This document shows positions 34,713-42,788 of a DNA stretch of 64,000 nucleotides, one piece after another (positions within the stretch are counted from its first letter, which is position 1; the number at the start of each line of letters is the position of its first letter). Both the position numbers and the translations under genes were made by a program. The DNA comes from QFOX01 sp033763655 (lineage in GTDB: Bacteria > Pseudomonadota > Alphaproteobacteria > Rickettsiales > UBA3002), in contig JANRKD010000007.1 in assembly GCA_033763655.1 (NCBI GenBank), positions 30,145 through 94,144 on the forward strand, read 5' to 3'. A model generated the notes under the pieces. That model saw nothing but the letters and a program-made list of their open reading frames with translations. It made no database searches and had not been told where the DNA came from.

Positions 34713-35750
34713 TCAGGCGGTGCGCCGGGTATCCATCGCAAACCCCGCCACCTCCATCAACCCGTGGGCGATGCGGGTGAGAGAGGCCTCGCCATAGCGT
34801 TTGGAATCCAGCTCCAGCCCTTGCAGTTTGGCCAGCGCAGTGGCACAGGCACTTGTGTTCCAGCGGGTGGCATGGGCCTTCAGCAGCGGCTTCGCCTTAA
34901 AAAAAACGGGGGGCCGCAGCCCCTCAATCGCCGCGTCGAGGCTCATACCGGCTTCACGCCGGATGGCCAGCGCCTCCAGCCGCCCGAGATAGCGCATGAC
35001 GCTGCGCACCAGCAGCAGGCCGTGATTGCCCTCCATCAGCAACCGGTCGGACAGGCGGCACAGCGCCACCCGGTCACCCGAGGCGACGGCGTAGTTAAGC
35101 TCGTCGAAGCTTTTGTCGTTATTTTCGCCGACACTCGCCAGCACATCGTCGAGCGACACTTCCTCGACCTCGTCGCCGACATAAAGCGAGAGTTTCTCGA
35201 TCTCGTTCAGGATAATCTGGCGATCCCCCGAAAGCTGGGAAGCCAGCAGGCGGGTGGCCTCGGTGCCGGCGCGCAGGCCATACCCGCGCAACGTATCGCG
35301 AATGAATTGCTCAAGCCCCGAGCCTTCGTCCTTGTAGCAGGCAATGGCCGCGACCTCGGGAGATTTTTCTGCCCAGAGGCGCAGTTTATCCGTGGCCGCC
35401 AGCGATTCGGTGACATAGACAATCAGGAAATTCTCAGGTGCGCGGCAGGCGAGGGCAGCCTCAAGGCCAGGCACCACGGCAGCGCCTGCGCCCGACACCA
35501 GCACCACGCGCTTAGGTGCCATCAGCGACATGGCGGCCAGTTCATCGGCCAGCAAGGCCCCGTCCTCGGCGAGCTGTTCGGCGGAAAACTCCACCCGCGC
35601 CATCGCGTCGGCATGTTTGCCCAGCCAGCTTTCCGCGAGGCCGGCGGCGCGCTGGCGCACCTGTCCGGCGTCCGTACCATAAAGCAGGGCGGCGCTCATC
35701 CGCTGCGGCGCACGGAGGAATCCGTCAATTTCGCGGGCGGAGAGTTTCAT
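34713..35750 (-). CDS. holA: DNA polymerase III subunit delta
   Basis: The delta subunit of the clamp loader, which opens the beta clamp. The 345-residue product has the family layout: an N-terminal RecA-like region (SAALLYGTDAGQVRQRA and FLIVYVTES), a middle DEGSGLEQFIRDTLRGYGL, and the C-terminal collar domain with DRQIILNEIEKLSLY and DEVSLDDV-like segment. The ATG at 35750 (MKLSAREIDGFL) matches family N-termini and overlaps the lptE end by 26 nt. The leuS-lptE-holA order is conserved in proteobacteria. Confidence 0.94.
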   Translation of the reverse strand: MKLSAREIDGFLRAPQRMSAALLYGTDAGQVRQRAAGLAESWLGKHADAMARVEFSAEQLAEDGALLADELAAMSLMAPKRVVLVSGAGAAVVPGLEAALACRAPENFLIVYVTESLAATDKLRLWAEKSPEVAAIACYKDEGSGLEQFIRDTLRGYGLRAGTEATRLLASQLSGDRQIILNEIEKLSLYVGDEVEEVSLDDVLASVGENNDKSFDELNYAVASGDRVALCRLSDRLLMEGNHGLLLVRSVMRYLGRLEALAIRREAGMSLDAAIEGLRPPVFFKAKPLLKAHATRWNTSACATALAKLQGLELDSKRYGEASLTRIAHGLMEVAGFAMDTRRTA

Positions 35751-36381
35751 AATCGTATACGGGCTGGAGGACGGGCAGTTTTTCAGACGGCGGCGGTTCA
35801 ATGGCGCTGGCTTTGGGGTTGTTGAGCACCGGCAACAAGGTCGCCAGCCGCAACTTATAATCTTCGGCCAGTTCGCGGATGCCGCGTTTGCGGGCGTCTT
35901 CGATCGAGACATACGAGGCGAAATCGGCGGTCGGTGAGCTGTTATAGCTGCTGACGCGCCGGATGCTGCCGCTGGCGACCGGCTTGCCGTCGCTCAGGCG
36001 CGTGACGCTGTAGGAGCTGGTATAGACCAGATCGCCACGGCTGGCCGTACCATCGGGGTTGACGAACAGAGCGACGTCGCTTTCAAAGAAAGTGATGGTG
36101 AGCGCAAAAAGCTTTTCGGATGCCAGCCCCTGCGGGTTCGAGCTATCCTCGATTTCGCTCTTGAGCAGCTCGATATAACGGCGCGGGATAATGCTCGACC
36201 CCGCGACCGTTACGGCACTGCCCGTGACCCCAACCCGCACGGACGATAAATCGACCGACAACGTATCGCGGTAATACTGCCCATGCAGCGGGGTAAAACC
36301 GCACCCGGCCAGCACCAGCAGGCCACCCAGCAGCGCGACGGCGCGGGCGGACAGACAAAGCGCGGTGATTGCCCGGCTCAT
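35725..36381 (-). CDS. lptE: LPS-assembly lipoprotein LptE
   Basis: LptE plugs the LptD outer-membrane channel that inserts lipopolysaccharide. This 218-residue protein has lipobox LAGC (24-27) directly followed by GFTPLHG, the typical LptE start (CGF.PLY/H), and an RRYIELLKSEIE stretch. It overlaps leuS by 4 nt upstream and holA by 26 nt downstream, the standard gene order, which strongly supports the call despite low sequence conservation of the family. Confidence 0.9.
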   Translation of the reverse strand: MSRAITALCLSARAVALLGGLLVLAGCGFTPLHGQYYRDTLSVDLSSVRVGVTGSAVTVAGSSIIPRRYIELLKSEIEDSSNPQGLASEKLFALTITFFESDVALFVNPDGTASRGDLVYTSSYSVTRLSDGKPVASGSIRRVSSYNSSPTADFASYVSIEDARKRGIRELAEDYKLRLATLLPVLNNPKASAIEPPPSEKLPVLQPVYDYETLRPRN

Positions 36382-39056
36382 GCCGCGACCAGATTGACAA
36401 TGCGGTTAGGCACCACAATCGCCTTTTTCAGCGATTTGCCGCTCATCGCACTCACCACGCCGGGATGGGCGAGGGCAAAGGCTTTTGTTTCGTCCTCGGG
36501 CAGGTCGCGGGCGAGGGTGAGGGTAGCGCGCAGCTTGCCGTTCACCTGCACCGCGACCGTCACGGTTTCATCTTCCAGCAGCGCCGGATCGGCCTTCGGC
36601 CAGGGGCGCGCCGCCACCAGATCCGTATGGCCTAACACCGCCCAGAGCTCCTCGGCCAGATGCGGCAGCAGGGGGGCCATCAGATGAATGGCGGCCGCGA
36701 TAGCCTCGCCGGTCACCCGCTGCCCGTCAGTCGTGTCGCCACGCGGGTCGGCCAGGGTTTTTTCGAGCGCATTCGTCAGTTCGCGAATTCGCGCCACCGC
36801 TTTGTTGAAATGAAACTGCTCGTAATCGTTTGTCACTGCCTGAATGGTTTTATGCGTCAGCCTGTGCAAAGCGGCGATGTCCCCGGCGCAAACCGTAGCG
36901 GCGGCGGCAGTGGGTGCAGGGCGCGCCGCCATATCCGCCACCAGCCGGTAGAGCCGCTGGATGTAGCGCCATGCCCCTTCGATCCCCGCATCCGTCCATT
37001 CGAGGCCGCGCTCGGGCGGCGAATCGCTCATCATGAACAGGCGGGCCGTATCGGCGCCGTAGCCCTCGATGATGTTGCGCGGATCAACCACGTTCTTTTT
37101 GGATTTACTCATTTTTTCCGAACGCCCGATGGAAACCGGCTCGCCCGTTTCCAGCCGCCAATCGCCCGCCGCATCCTTCACCACGTCGGCAGGGTAGACC
37201 CATTCGCCTTTTGCATCCCTGAACGTCGCATGGGCGACCATGCCCTGCGTCATCAGCCCGGCAAACGGTTCAGTGACGGGAAGGATGCCGCATTGGTTGA
37301 GGGCGCGGGTGAAAAACCGGGCATACAGCAGATGCAGCACGGCGTGCTCGATGCCGCCGATATATTGCTGCACCGGCAGCCAGCGCGCCGCTTCGGCGGT
37401 GATGCCTCCTGCGCCGCCGCCCGAGGCATAACAGGCGAAATACCAGCTTGATTCGAAAAACGTGTCGAACGTATCGGTCTCGCGCTGCGCCGGTTTGCCA
37501 CAGGCGGGACAGGCCACCTGTTTCCAGGTAGGGTGGCGGGCGAGGGGATTGCCCGGCGCGTCGAAGGTTACGTCCTCGGGCAGGGTGACGGGTAAATCCG
37601 CTTCCGGCACCGGCACCGCACCGCAATCCGCACAATGGATGATGGGAATCGGGCAGCCCCAGTAACGCTGGCGGCTGATGCCCCAATCGCGCAGGCGGTA
37701 ATTGGTTTTGCGCGTACCAACGCCGAGCTTCTCCAGCTCCGCAATGGCTTTTTCCTTCGCGGCGGCGACGCTCAGGCCGTTGAACAGCGGCGAGTTAACG
37801 AGGATGCCATCTTCCGTGAACGGCAGGCTGTCGGTAGCGTTCGGTGCGCTTGCAACCACCGGCCGAATCGGCAGGCCGTATTTCGTCGCAAACTCGAAAT
37901 CGCGCGCGTCATGCGCCGGACAGCCGAACACCGCGCCGGTGCCATAATCCATCAGCACGAAATTGGCAACATAGACCGGCACCGTATCACCGGTGAAAGG
38001 GTTAATCGCGCGCAGGCCGGTGTCGTAGCCTTTTTTCTCCGCTTTTTCAATTGCTTCCTCGGAAGTGCCGAGCGCGTTGCATTCTGCGATAAACCGCTCA
38101 AGTCCCAAGGCGGTTAATTTCGCTTTGTTGGCCACCAGTTTTTTGGCCAGCGGATGGTCGGAAGCAATAGCGACAAAGCTCATGCCATAGAACGTGTCGG
38201 GCCGGGTGGTGTAGATTTCCAGCGGCGCGTACGTCACAGCGGGCGCCCCGTTCAGATTATGTTTGACAATATCGTCCGGGTCGTCGCTCTCGACAATTTG
38301 CAACGTCACCGTCGCGCCGCTGGATTTGCCGATCCAGCGCTCCTGCATAATGCGCACCTTGTCGGGCCAGCGGTCGAGGGTTTCAAGCCCCTGCAGCAAA
38401 TCTTCGGCATAATCGGTGATTTTCAGGAACCACTGGTTCAGCGTGCGCCGCTCGACCGGCGCGCCGGAGCGCCAGCCGCGCCCATCGACCACCTGCTCGT
38501 TGGCCAGCACGGTGTTATCGACCGGGTCCCAGTTGACGGTGGCCTGCTTGCGGTAAGCGATGCCGCGCTTCAGGAATTCGAGGAAAAACCGTTGCTCATG
38601 TTGGTAATATTCGGGCAGGCAGGTGGTCACTTCGCGCGACCAGTCATAGCTCAGGCCAATGGATTTAAGCTGCTCGCGCATGGTGGCGATGTTCGAAAGC
38701 GTCCAGGCGGCGGGGTGGACGCGGCGCTCGATGGCGGCGTTTTCAGCCGGCAGGCCGAACGCATCCCAGCCCATCGGGTAAAGCACGTTGTAGCCCAGCG
38801 CCCGGCGGAACCGCGCCGTGACATCGCCCAGCGTGTAGTTGCGCACATGCCCCATATGGATATTACCCGAAGGGTAGGGGAACATTTCGAGCACGAAGTA
38901 ATCCGGCTTTTCGTTTTTCTCCGGGGTGGTAAATACGCCCGCCTGCGCCCAGGCCACCTGCCATTTTGCCTCGGCCTCGCGCGCGTTGTAGCGCAAGGGG
39001 GCGGCGGGCGACGCGGGCCGGGAATCGGGAGATTCTGTATCGTTAGTGCTGGCCAT
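36378..39056 (-). CDS. leuS: Leucyl-tRNA synthetase
   Basis: A class I aminoacyl-tRNA synthetase of 892 residues. The HIGH-type motif is YPSGNIHMGH (61-70) and the KMSKS loop appears as EKMSKSKKN in the C-terminal half. The editing (CP1) domain includes FITRPDT-like TTRPDTFYGMSF, and a zinc-like CADCGAVPVP and CPACGK region is present. The first 20 residues are a Ser/Pro/Ala-rich extension not expected to be structured. It heads the leuS-lptE-holA run. Confidence 0.97.
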   Translation of the reverse strand: MASTNDTESPDSRPASPAAPLRYNAREAEAKWQVAWAQAGVFTTPEKNEKPDYFVLEMFPYPSGNIHMGHVRNYTLGDVTARFRRALGYNVLYPMGWDAFGLPAENAAIERRVHPAAWTLSNIATMREQLKSIGLSYDWSREVTTCLPEYYQHEQRFFLEFLKRGIAYRKQATVNWDPVDNTVLANEQVVDGRGWRSGAPVERRTLNQWFLKITDYAEDLLQGLETLDRWPDKVRIMQERWIGKSSGATVTLQIVESDDPDDIVKHNLNGAPAVTYAPLEIYTTRPDTFYGMSFVAIASDHPLAKKLVANKAKLTALGLERFIAECNALGTSEEAIEKAEKKGYDTGLRAINPFTGDTVPVYVANFVLMDYGTGAVFGCPAHDARDFEFATKYGLPIRPVVASAPNATDSLPFTEDGILVNSPLFNGLSVAAAKEKAIAELEKLGVGTRKTNYRLRDWGISRQRYWGCPIPIIHCADCGAVPVPEADLPVTLPEDVTFDAPGNPLARHPTWKQVACPACGKPAQRETDTFDTFFESSWYFACYASGGGAGGITAEAARWLPVQQYIGGIEHAVLHLLYARFFTRALNQCGILPVTEPFAGLMTQGMVAHATFRDAKGEWVYPADVVKDAAGDWRLETGEPVSIGRSEKMSKSKKNVVDPRNIIEGYGADTARLFMMSDSPPERGLEWTDAGIEGAWRYIQRLYRLVADMAARPAPTAAAATVCAGDIAALHRLTHKTIQAVTNDYEQFHFNKAVARIRELTNALEKTLADPRGDTTDGQRVTGEAIAAAIHLMAPLLPHLAEELWAVLGHTDLVAARPWPKADPALLEDETVTVAVQVNGKLRATLTLARDLPEDETKAFALAHPGVVSAMSGKSLKKAIVVPNRIVNLVAA

Positions 39057-39139
39057 AATTAATCTGCTTGGTGATTACTGATAAAATTCGAGCGGCCTTT
39101 TACCTGACCGCCCCCTCAATTCCCGGCGCGCGCCATTCC

Positions 39140-39688
39140 CTAATATCCTAACTGCTTGACGCGCAACTCGCGGGCGCGGGTGAGGACGGTATCTTCGAGC
39201 TTACGGCCCAATTTGGCATCGGTCGGCGCATCGGCCCATTCGCCGGTTTTGCTTTTCTGCTGGCGGAACGTCGAGATTTTGAGGCTGTCGGCGCGCAACT
39301 GGCGGTCGAGAATCAGCACGTTGACCTTGAAGCGTTCGCCCGGGGTTTCGGGGTCTTCGTACCAGTCGGTGAGGATGGTGCCGCCGAACGGATCCGCCGC
39401 CGTCATCGGCAGGAACGACAGGGTATCGAGCGTGGCACGCCACAGGAAGCTGTTGACGCCCAGCGGGTTTTTGCCTGTGTCTTTGTCTTTTTCGCCCGCG
39501 TTGCCGCCGATGGTCAGCCCTTCATCGCCCGTCAGTTTGCCTCGGCGCTCCTTGCGGCGATCTTTTTCGTCTTTGGGGTAGCTGGTGGTGGTTTCCTCGG
39601 TCGTCGGGCCAAGACCGCAGGCGGAAAGCCCGATCAGCGCCGCACTCAGGAGCAGAAAGCTGCGGGCAAACGATGAAATGGAAGTCAT
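39140..39688 (-). CDS. DUF3576 family lipoprotein
   Basis: A 182-residue predicted lipoprotein with lipobox LSAC at 21-24. After a charged linker (YPKDEKDRRKERRG) comes the DUF3576 core: GVNSFLWRATLDTLSFLPMTAADPFGGTILTDWYEDP, with NERFK-like GERFKVNVLILDRQLRADSLKISTFRQ. The family is widespread in alphaproteobacteria and unknown in function. In many genomes it sits upstream of leuS, as here. The start at 39688 begins directly with the signal peptide. Confidence 0.88.
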   Translation of the reverse strand: MTSISSFARSFLLLSAALIGLSACGLGPTTEETTTSYPKDEKDRRKERRGKLTGDEGLTIGGNAGEKDKDTGKNPLGVNSFLWRATLDTLSFLPMTAADPFGGTILTDWYEDPETPGERFKVNVLILDRQLRADSLKISTFRQQKSKTGEWADAPTDAKLGRKLEDTVLTRARELRVKQLGY

Positions 39689-39775
39689 GGCGTTACCGTT
39701 TCGTGGTGGATGAATGAAACGCACACTAGCGAACCGCCCGCAGTTTGCAAGAGGGGCAAAGCGCCGCCTGTTCAC

Positions 39776-39806
39776 AAAAAAGGGCGGCTCTTGCGAACCG
39801 CCCTTT
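39776..39806 (-). terminator. Rho-independent terminator of the porin gene
   Basis: On the minus strand AAAGGGCGG pairs with CCGCCCTTT across a 10-nt partly pairing loop, followed by a run of T. It lies about 25 nt after the porin stop. Confidence 0.85.
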
Positions 39807-39829
39807 CCGTAGAGTTTTAAGCGTAATGC

Positions 39830-40954
39830 TTAGAACGCAACCTGCGTACCGAGAATGAATACGGTACCGCTGTTGTCGTCAGCCGAAACGCCCGGGACGC
39901 TGAAATCGTAGAACGATACTTCAGCATAGGGGGTCAGGCCGGCAGCGAGTTTGTACTCAGCACCGAGAACAACGTTGGTAAAGTCGTTGTTTTCCAGTTC
40001 CGAATCAAGGTAGGTCGCCGAAACAGCAACCGGGCCAGCAGCATAGGCGCCGCCGAGGGTCCAGTAGTCACCGTTGACTTCCAGATCACCGCCCGTTGCG
40101 GTACCCGAACGGTTCCAGTCACCATACGAACCAGCAACGCTGAAGCCTTTGTAACCGGCGAGAGCGCCGAGGTTCCAGGCGTTGATGTTTTTCGCACCAA
40201 GACCCGAAGTGCCGGCAGTGCCTTCACCTTTACCGAACTCGTAGGTACCCGAAGCAGCCAGTTTGATGCCGCTGAAGGTGCCTTCGTAGCCCAGACCCAG
40301 ATCCACCACATCGCTTACGCTTGCGGTCTCGCTACGCGAGAGGGTTTGGCCACGACCGTCGATTTGCGGGGTGTAGCTGACGCCACCCTGGAAGCCCATG
40401 ACTTTCGGGGTGTAGTAGCTGACTTTGGTTGCGTTGTAAGTGGTTTCATCACCGAATGCGGTGGTGCTGCCATGTTCACCCGGCAGTTTTGCCGTGCTGA
40501 TGAATTGGGTAGCGTTGGTGCCAGCTACAAAGTTTACCCACGAACCATTGATACCACCGGTAGCGGATGCAACGGTCGAAGCATCGATACGCATCGTCGA
40601 AGCAACCGACTTGTTGCCACCGAGTTCAACGCGACCGAATTTGCTGTCGAGGTAGGTGAAGGTACGCGAAGCGTTGCTACCTTGGTTGTTGACGTCGTTC
40701 GTCGTATCTGCTTCCAGATCGATTTCCGCGCCGTAGCCCAGGCCGCCATCGGTTTTACCGTCAACTTTGATGGTGATTTCGTTGTCGTTACGGAAACCGG
40801 TGCTGCGGGTAGTTGCGTCTTTATCGTCGCTCACCCAGCCAGCTTGGAAATCCGAAAAACCACCAAGGGTTACTTTCGGGGTTTCAGCCGAAGCTGCCGT
40901 TGCAAGCAATGCCACAGCGACGAGCCCGGTTGTACCAAGAAGAATTTTTTTCAT
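39830..40954 (-). CDS. Gram-negative outer-membrane porin
   Basis: A 374-residue beta-barrel protein. A clear signal peptide (MKKILLGTTGLVAVALLATAASA, cleavage after residue 23) is followed by amphipathic strands such as KVTLGGFSDFQAGWV, GRVELGGNKSVASTMRIDAS and TKVSYYTPKVMGFQGGVSYTP. It ends in Phe (FILGTQVAF), the C-terminal BAM recognition signal. The composition and TP-KVMGFQ-G-SYTP-type block match alphaproteobacterial general porins. AAGGAA precedes the ATG. It is monocistronic, with its own terminator. Its codon use is less GC-biased than its neighbours, consistent with high expression. Confidence 0.92.
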   Translation of the reverse strand: MKKILLGTTGLVAVALLATAASAETPKVTLGGFSDFQAGWVSDDKDATTRSTGFRNDNEITIKVDGKTDGGLGYGAEIDLEADTTNDVNNQGSNASRTFTYLDSKFGRVELGGNKSVASTMRIDASTVASATGGINGSWVNFVAGTNATQFISTAKLPGEHGSTTAFGDETTYNATKVSYYTPKVMGFQGGVSYTPQIDGRGQTLSRSETASVSDVVDLGLGYEGTFSGIKLAASGTYEFGKGEGTAGTSGLGAKNINAWNLGALAGYKGFSVAGSYGDWNRSGTATGGDLEVNGDYWTLGGAYAAGPVAVSATYLDSELENNDFTNVVLGAEYKLAAGLTPYAEVSFYDFSVPGVSADDNSGTVFILGTQVAF

Positions 40955-41233
40955 GATCAGTTCCTTCTTTAATGAAAATAAAATGTGACAATAAGCAGAC
41001 TGCCCATCATCACCCGAATGAACAGGGGACACACCATTGATGCGACCACTGTTCCACGGGCCCATTTATTAGCCTGCCCGCCCCGCCAAGCAAGCAGCCC
41101 CAAGCTTTTTATCGCCCCGACCCCCCCTTTAAGTCCGTTCTGTTGCAGTTATGTCACAAGTGCGGCATTGGCCGAACCCTGGGCAAAGGAAAGGCTGGAC
41201 TCGCCGGTTAAGCCCCTGTATTTCAGTAAAACT

Positions 41234-42064
41234 ATGAACGATTCCCACACGCATGGCAGTCTTGCCACACGGCTTGCAGCCCTGCAACAGGGGCTGGCCG
41301 CGCCATCCCCTGTTGATTATTTACGCGCAGGCGCGCCTGATGGGGGCCTTGCCCCCAAGCCCCTGCCGCTCGCGGCTCGCCCGGGGGGCTTCGCATCGCC
41401 CCATCCTACGACACAGCTGGCCGCGCCATCCCCTGTTGATTATTTACGCGCAGGCGCGCCTGATGGGGGCCTTGCCCACCCCATCCTCATCGGTGCCAGC
41501 AAAACCCAGCCGGTGGCGCTGCTGGAAGAGGCCATCACCCTCGGCCTCACCGATTTTGGCGAAAACCGGGTGCAGGAAGCCGCCGCCAAATGGCCCGCCC
41601 TGCGCGCGAAATACCCGAACCTGCGGCTCCACCTCATCGGCCCGCTGCAATCGAACAAGGCCGCCGAAGCGGTGGCGCTGTTCGATGTCATTCACAGCAT
41701 CGACCGGGTTAAAATTGCCGAAGCCGTGGCCGCCGCCTGCCGGAAACAAGGCCGCCACCCCGCCCTGCTGATTCAGGTGAATACCGGCGAGGAGCCGCAG
41801 AAAGCCGGGGTGCCCCCGCGCGACGTCGCGGCGTTGTTGGCCCATTGTCGCACGCTCGGGCTACCGGTTGTCGGACTGATGTGCGTGCCGCCGGAGGGCG
41901 AAAACCCCGCGCCGCATTTTGCCCTGATGAAAAAAATGGCGGCGCAGCTTGGGCTTTGCGAACTCAGCATGGGCATGAGCAGCGATTATGAAACCGCCCT
42001 GCGCCTGGGCAGCACCATGATCCGTGTAGGCACCGCGCTGTTTGGAGCAAGGGACGGGCACTAA
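41234..42064 (+). CDS. YggS/PROSC-family PLP-binding protein with N-terminal duplication
   Basis: A PLP homeostasis protein. The core is intact: PILIGASKTQPVALLEEA, FGENRVQEAAAKWPAL, HLIGPLQSNKAA, VHSIDR-like IHSIDRVKIAEA, GLMCVPPEGE and SMGMSSDYETALRLGSTMIRVGTALFG. The PLP lysine is Lys90, against residue 36 in E. coli YggS. The extra stretch of about 50 residues comes from two in-frame copies of a 61-bp sequence (peptide APSPVDYLRAGAPDGGL twice) around a GC-rich palindromic segment. Since the duplicated part precedes the first barrel strand the fold may be tolerated. The gene is otherwise isolated. Confidence 0.93.
   Translation: MNDSHTHGSLATRLAALQQGLAAPSPVDYLRAGAPDGGLAPKPLPLAARPGGFASPHPTTQLAAPSPVDYLRAGAPDGGLAHPILIGASKTQPVALLEEAITLGLTDFGENRVQEAAAKWPALRAKYPNLRLHLIGPLQSNKAAEAVALFDVIHSIDRVKIAEAVAAACRKQGRHPALLIQVNTGEEPQKAGVPPRDVAALLAHCRTLGLPVVGLMCVPPEGENPAPHFALMKKMAAQLGLCELSMGMSSDYETALRLGSTMIRVGTALFGARDGH
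41294..41477. repeat. 61-bp perfect direct repeats flanking a palindromic element in yggS
   Basis: The copies are at 41294-41354 and 41417-41477, 123 bp apart (a multiple of 3). The 62 bp between them include the 30-bp element at 41361-41390 that resembles 14591-14620 in mutL. Both copies are also followed, after unequal spacing, by CCCCATCCT. Confidence 0.9.
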
Positions 42065-42086
42065 CGCATTTTCTATCTGAGCGCGG

Positions 42087-42677
42087 TTACAGGATTTTGC
42101 TCACACTCACTTCGCGTAAATAAGGCAGCAGGCTGGCTTTCTGGTAAGAATCATGCGCCGAAGCGGCGGAGGCGCCGTATAAATCGAGAATGGTATTTTC
42201 TGCGCCGGAGGCCACCGGGCTGGAAATATCGGCGGGCGGCACGAGGGCAGCCAGTTGAATCGGGGCCTCTGCCGCCGCGCCCGCATCCGCGACCGCCTGC
42301 ACTCCGGCCTGCGCCAGCCGGGTCGGCGAATCGTCGGTCAGGGCTGCATAGACGGCCTCGGTGGGGCTATGGCCGTTTTCTTCCTCGAAAAGAATACCCG
42401 CAAGACTCGCCACCAGCCCAATCGGCCCACCAAACAGCGCCCCGCCCGCCAGCCGCGAGGCCGCCGACGCCGTGTGTCCGGTCGCATGGCTGAATAAATC
42501 GGAAATAATCGGGATGTGGTTCAGCGGGTTAATGGCATCGAACACATCGCGGAAGCTAAGCCCGTCCGGGCCGAAAAAATCACCCGGCGTATCCGCTGCC
42601 AGGGCGCGAGCCTCCTCATCGTTGGCGCGGGCGAAGGCTTTGAAATCGGGAACGGTGGTAATCGGGGTCAGGCTCAT
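42087..42677 (-). CDS. Conserved-looking hypothetical protein with Gly-rich membrane-like segment
   Basis: A 196-residue protein I cannot assign. Its middle, DVFDAINPLNHIPIISDLF followed by ASRLAGGALFGGPIGLVASL, resembles uncharacterised alphaproteobacterial proteins with an INPLQHIPIVS-type motif and a glycine-rich hydrophobic stretch. The C-terminal half is Ala-rich and low in complexity. No signal peptide is evident. It lies between yggS (convergent) and the chemoreceptor gene on the same strand. Codon use is like neighbouring genes. Confidence 0.75.
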   Translation of the reverse strand: MSLTPITTVPDFKAFARANDEEARALAADTPGDFFGPDGLSFRDVFDAINPLNHIPIISDLFSHATGHTASAASRLAGGALFGGPIGLVASLAGILFEEENGHSPTEAVYAALTDDSPTRLAQAGVQAVADAGAAAEAPIQLAALVPPADISSPVASGAENTILDLYGASAASAHDSYQKASLLPYLREVSVSKIL

Positions 42678-42788
42678 GGCTCAAGATGCGATGCAAGCAC
42701 TGTGCCATCGCCGCAGCCCACAGCGCCCCAACCCCATCTGTCCCCCGCGCATTGATTGCGGGAGCCTACCTTAGATTCTCGCCGGGGT

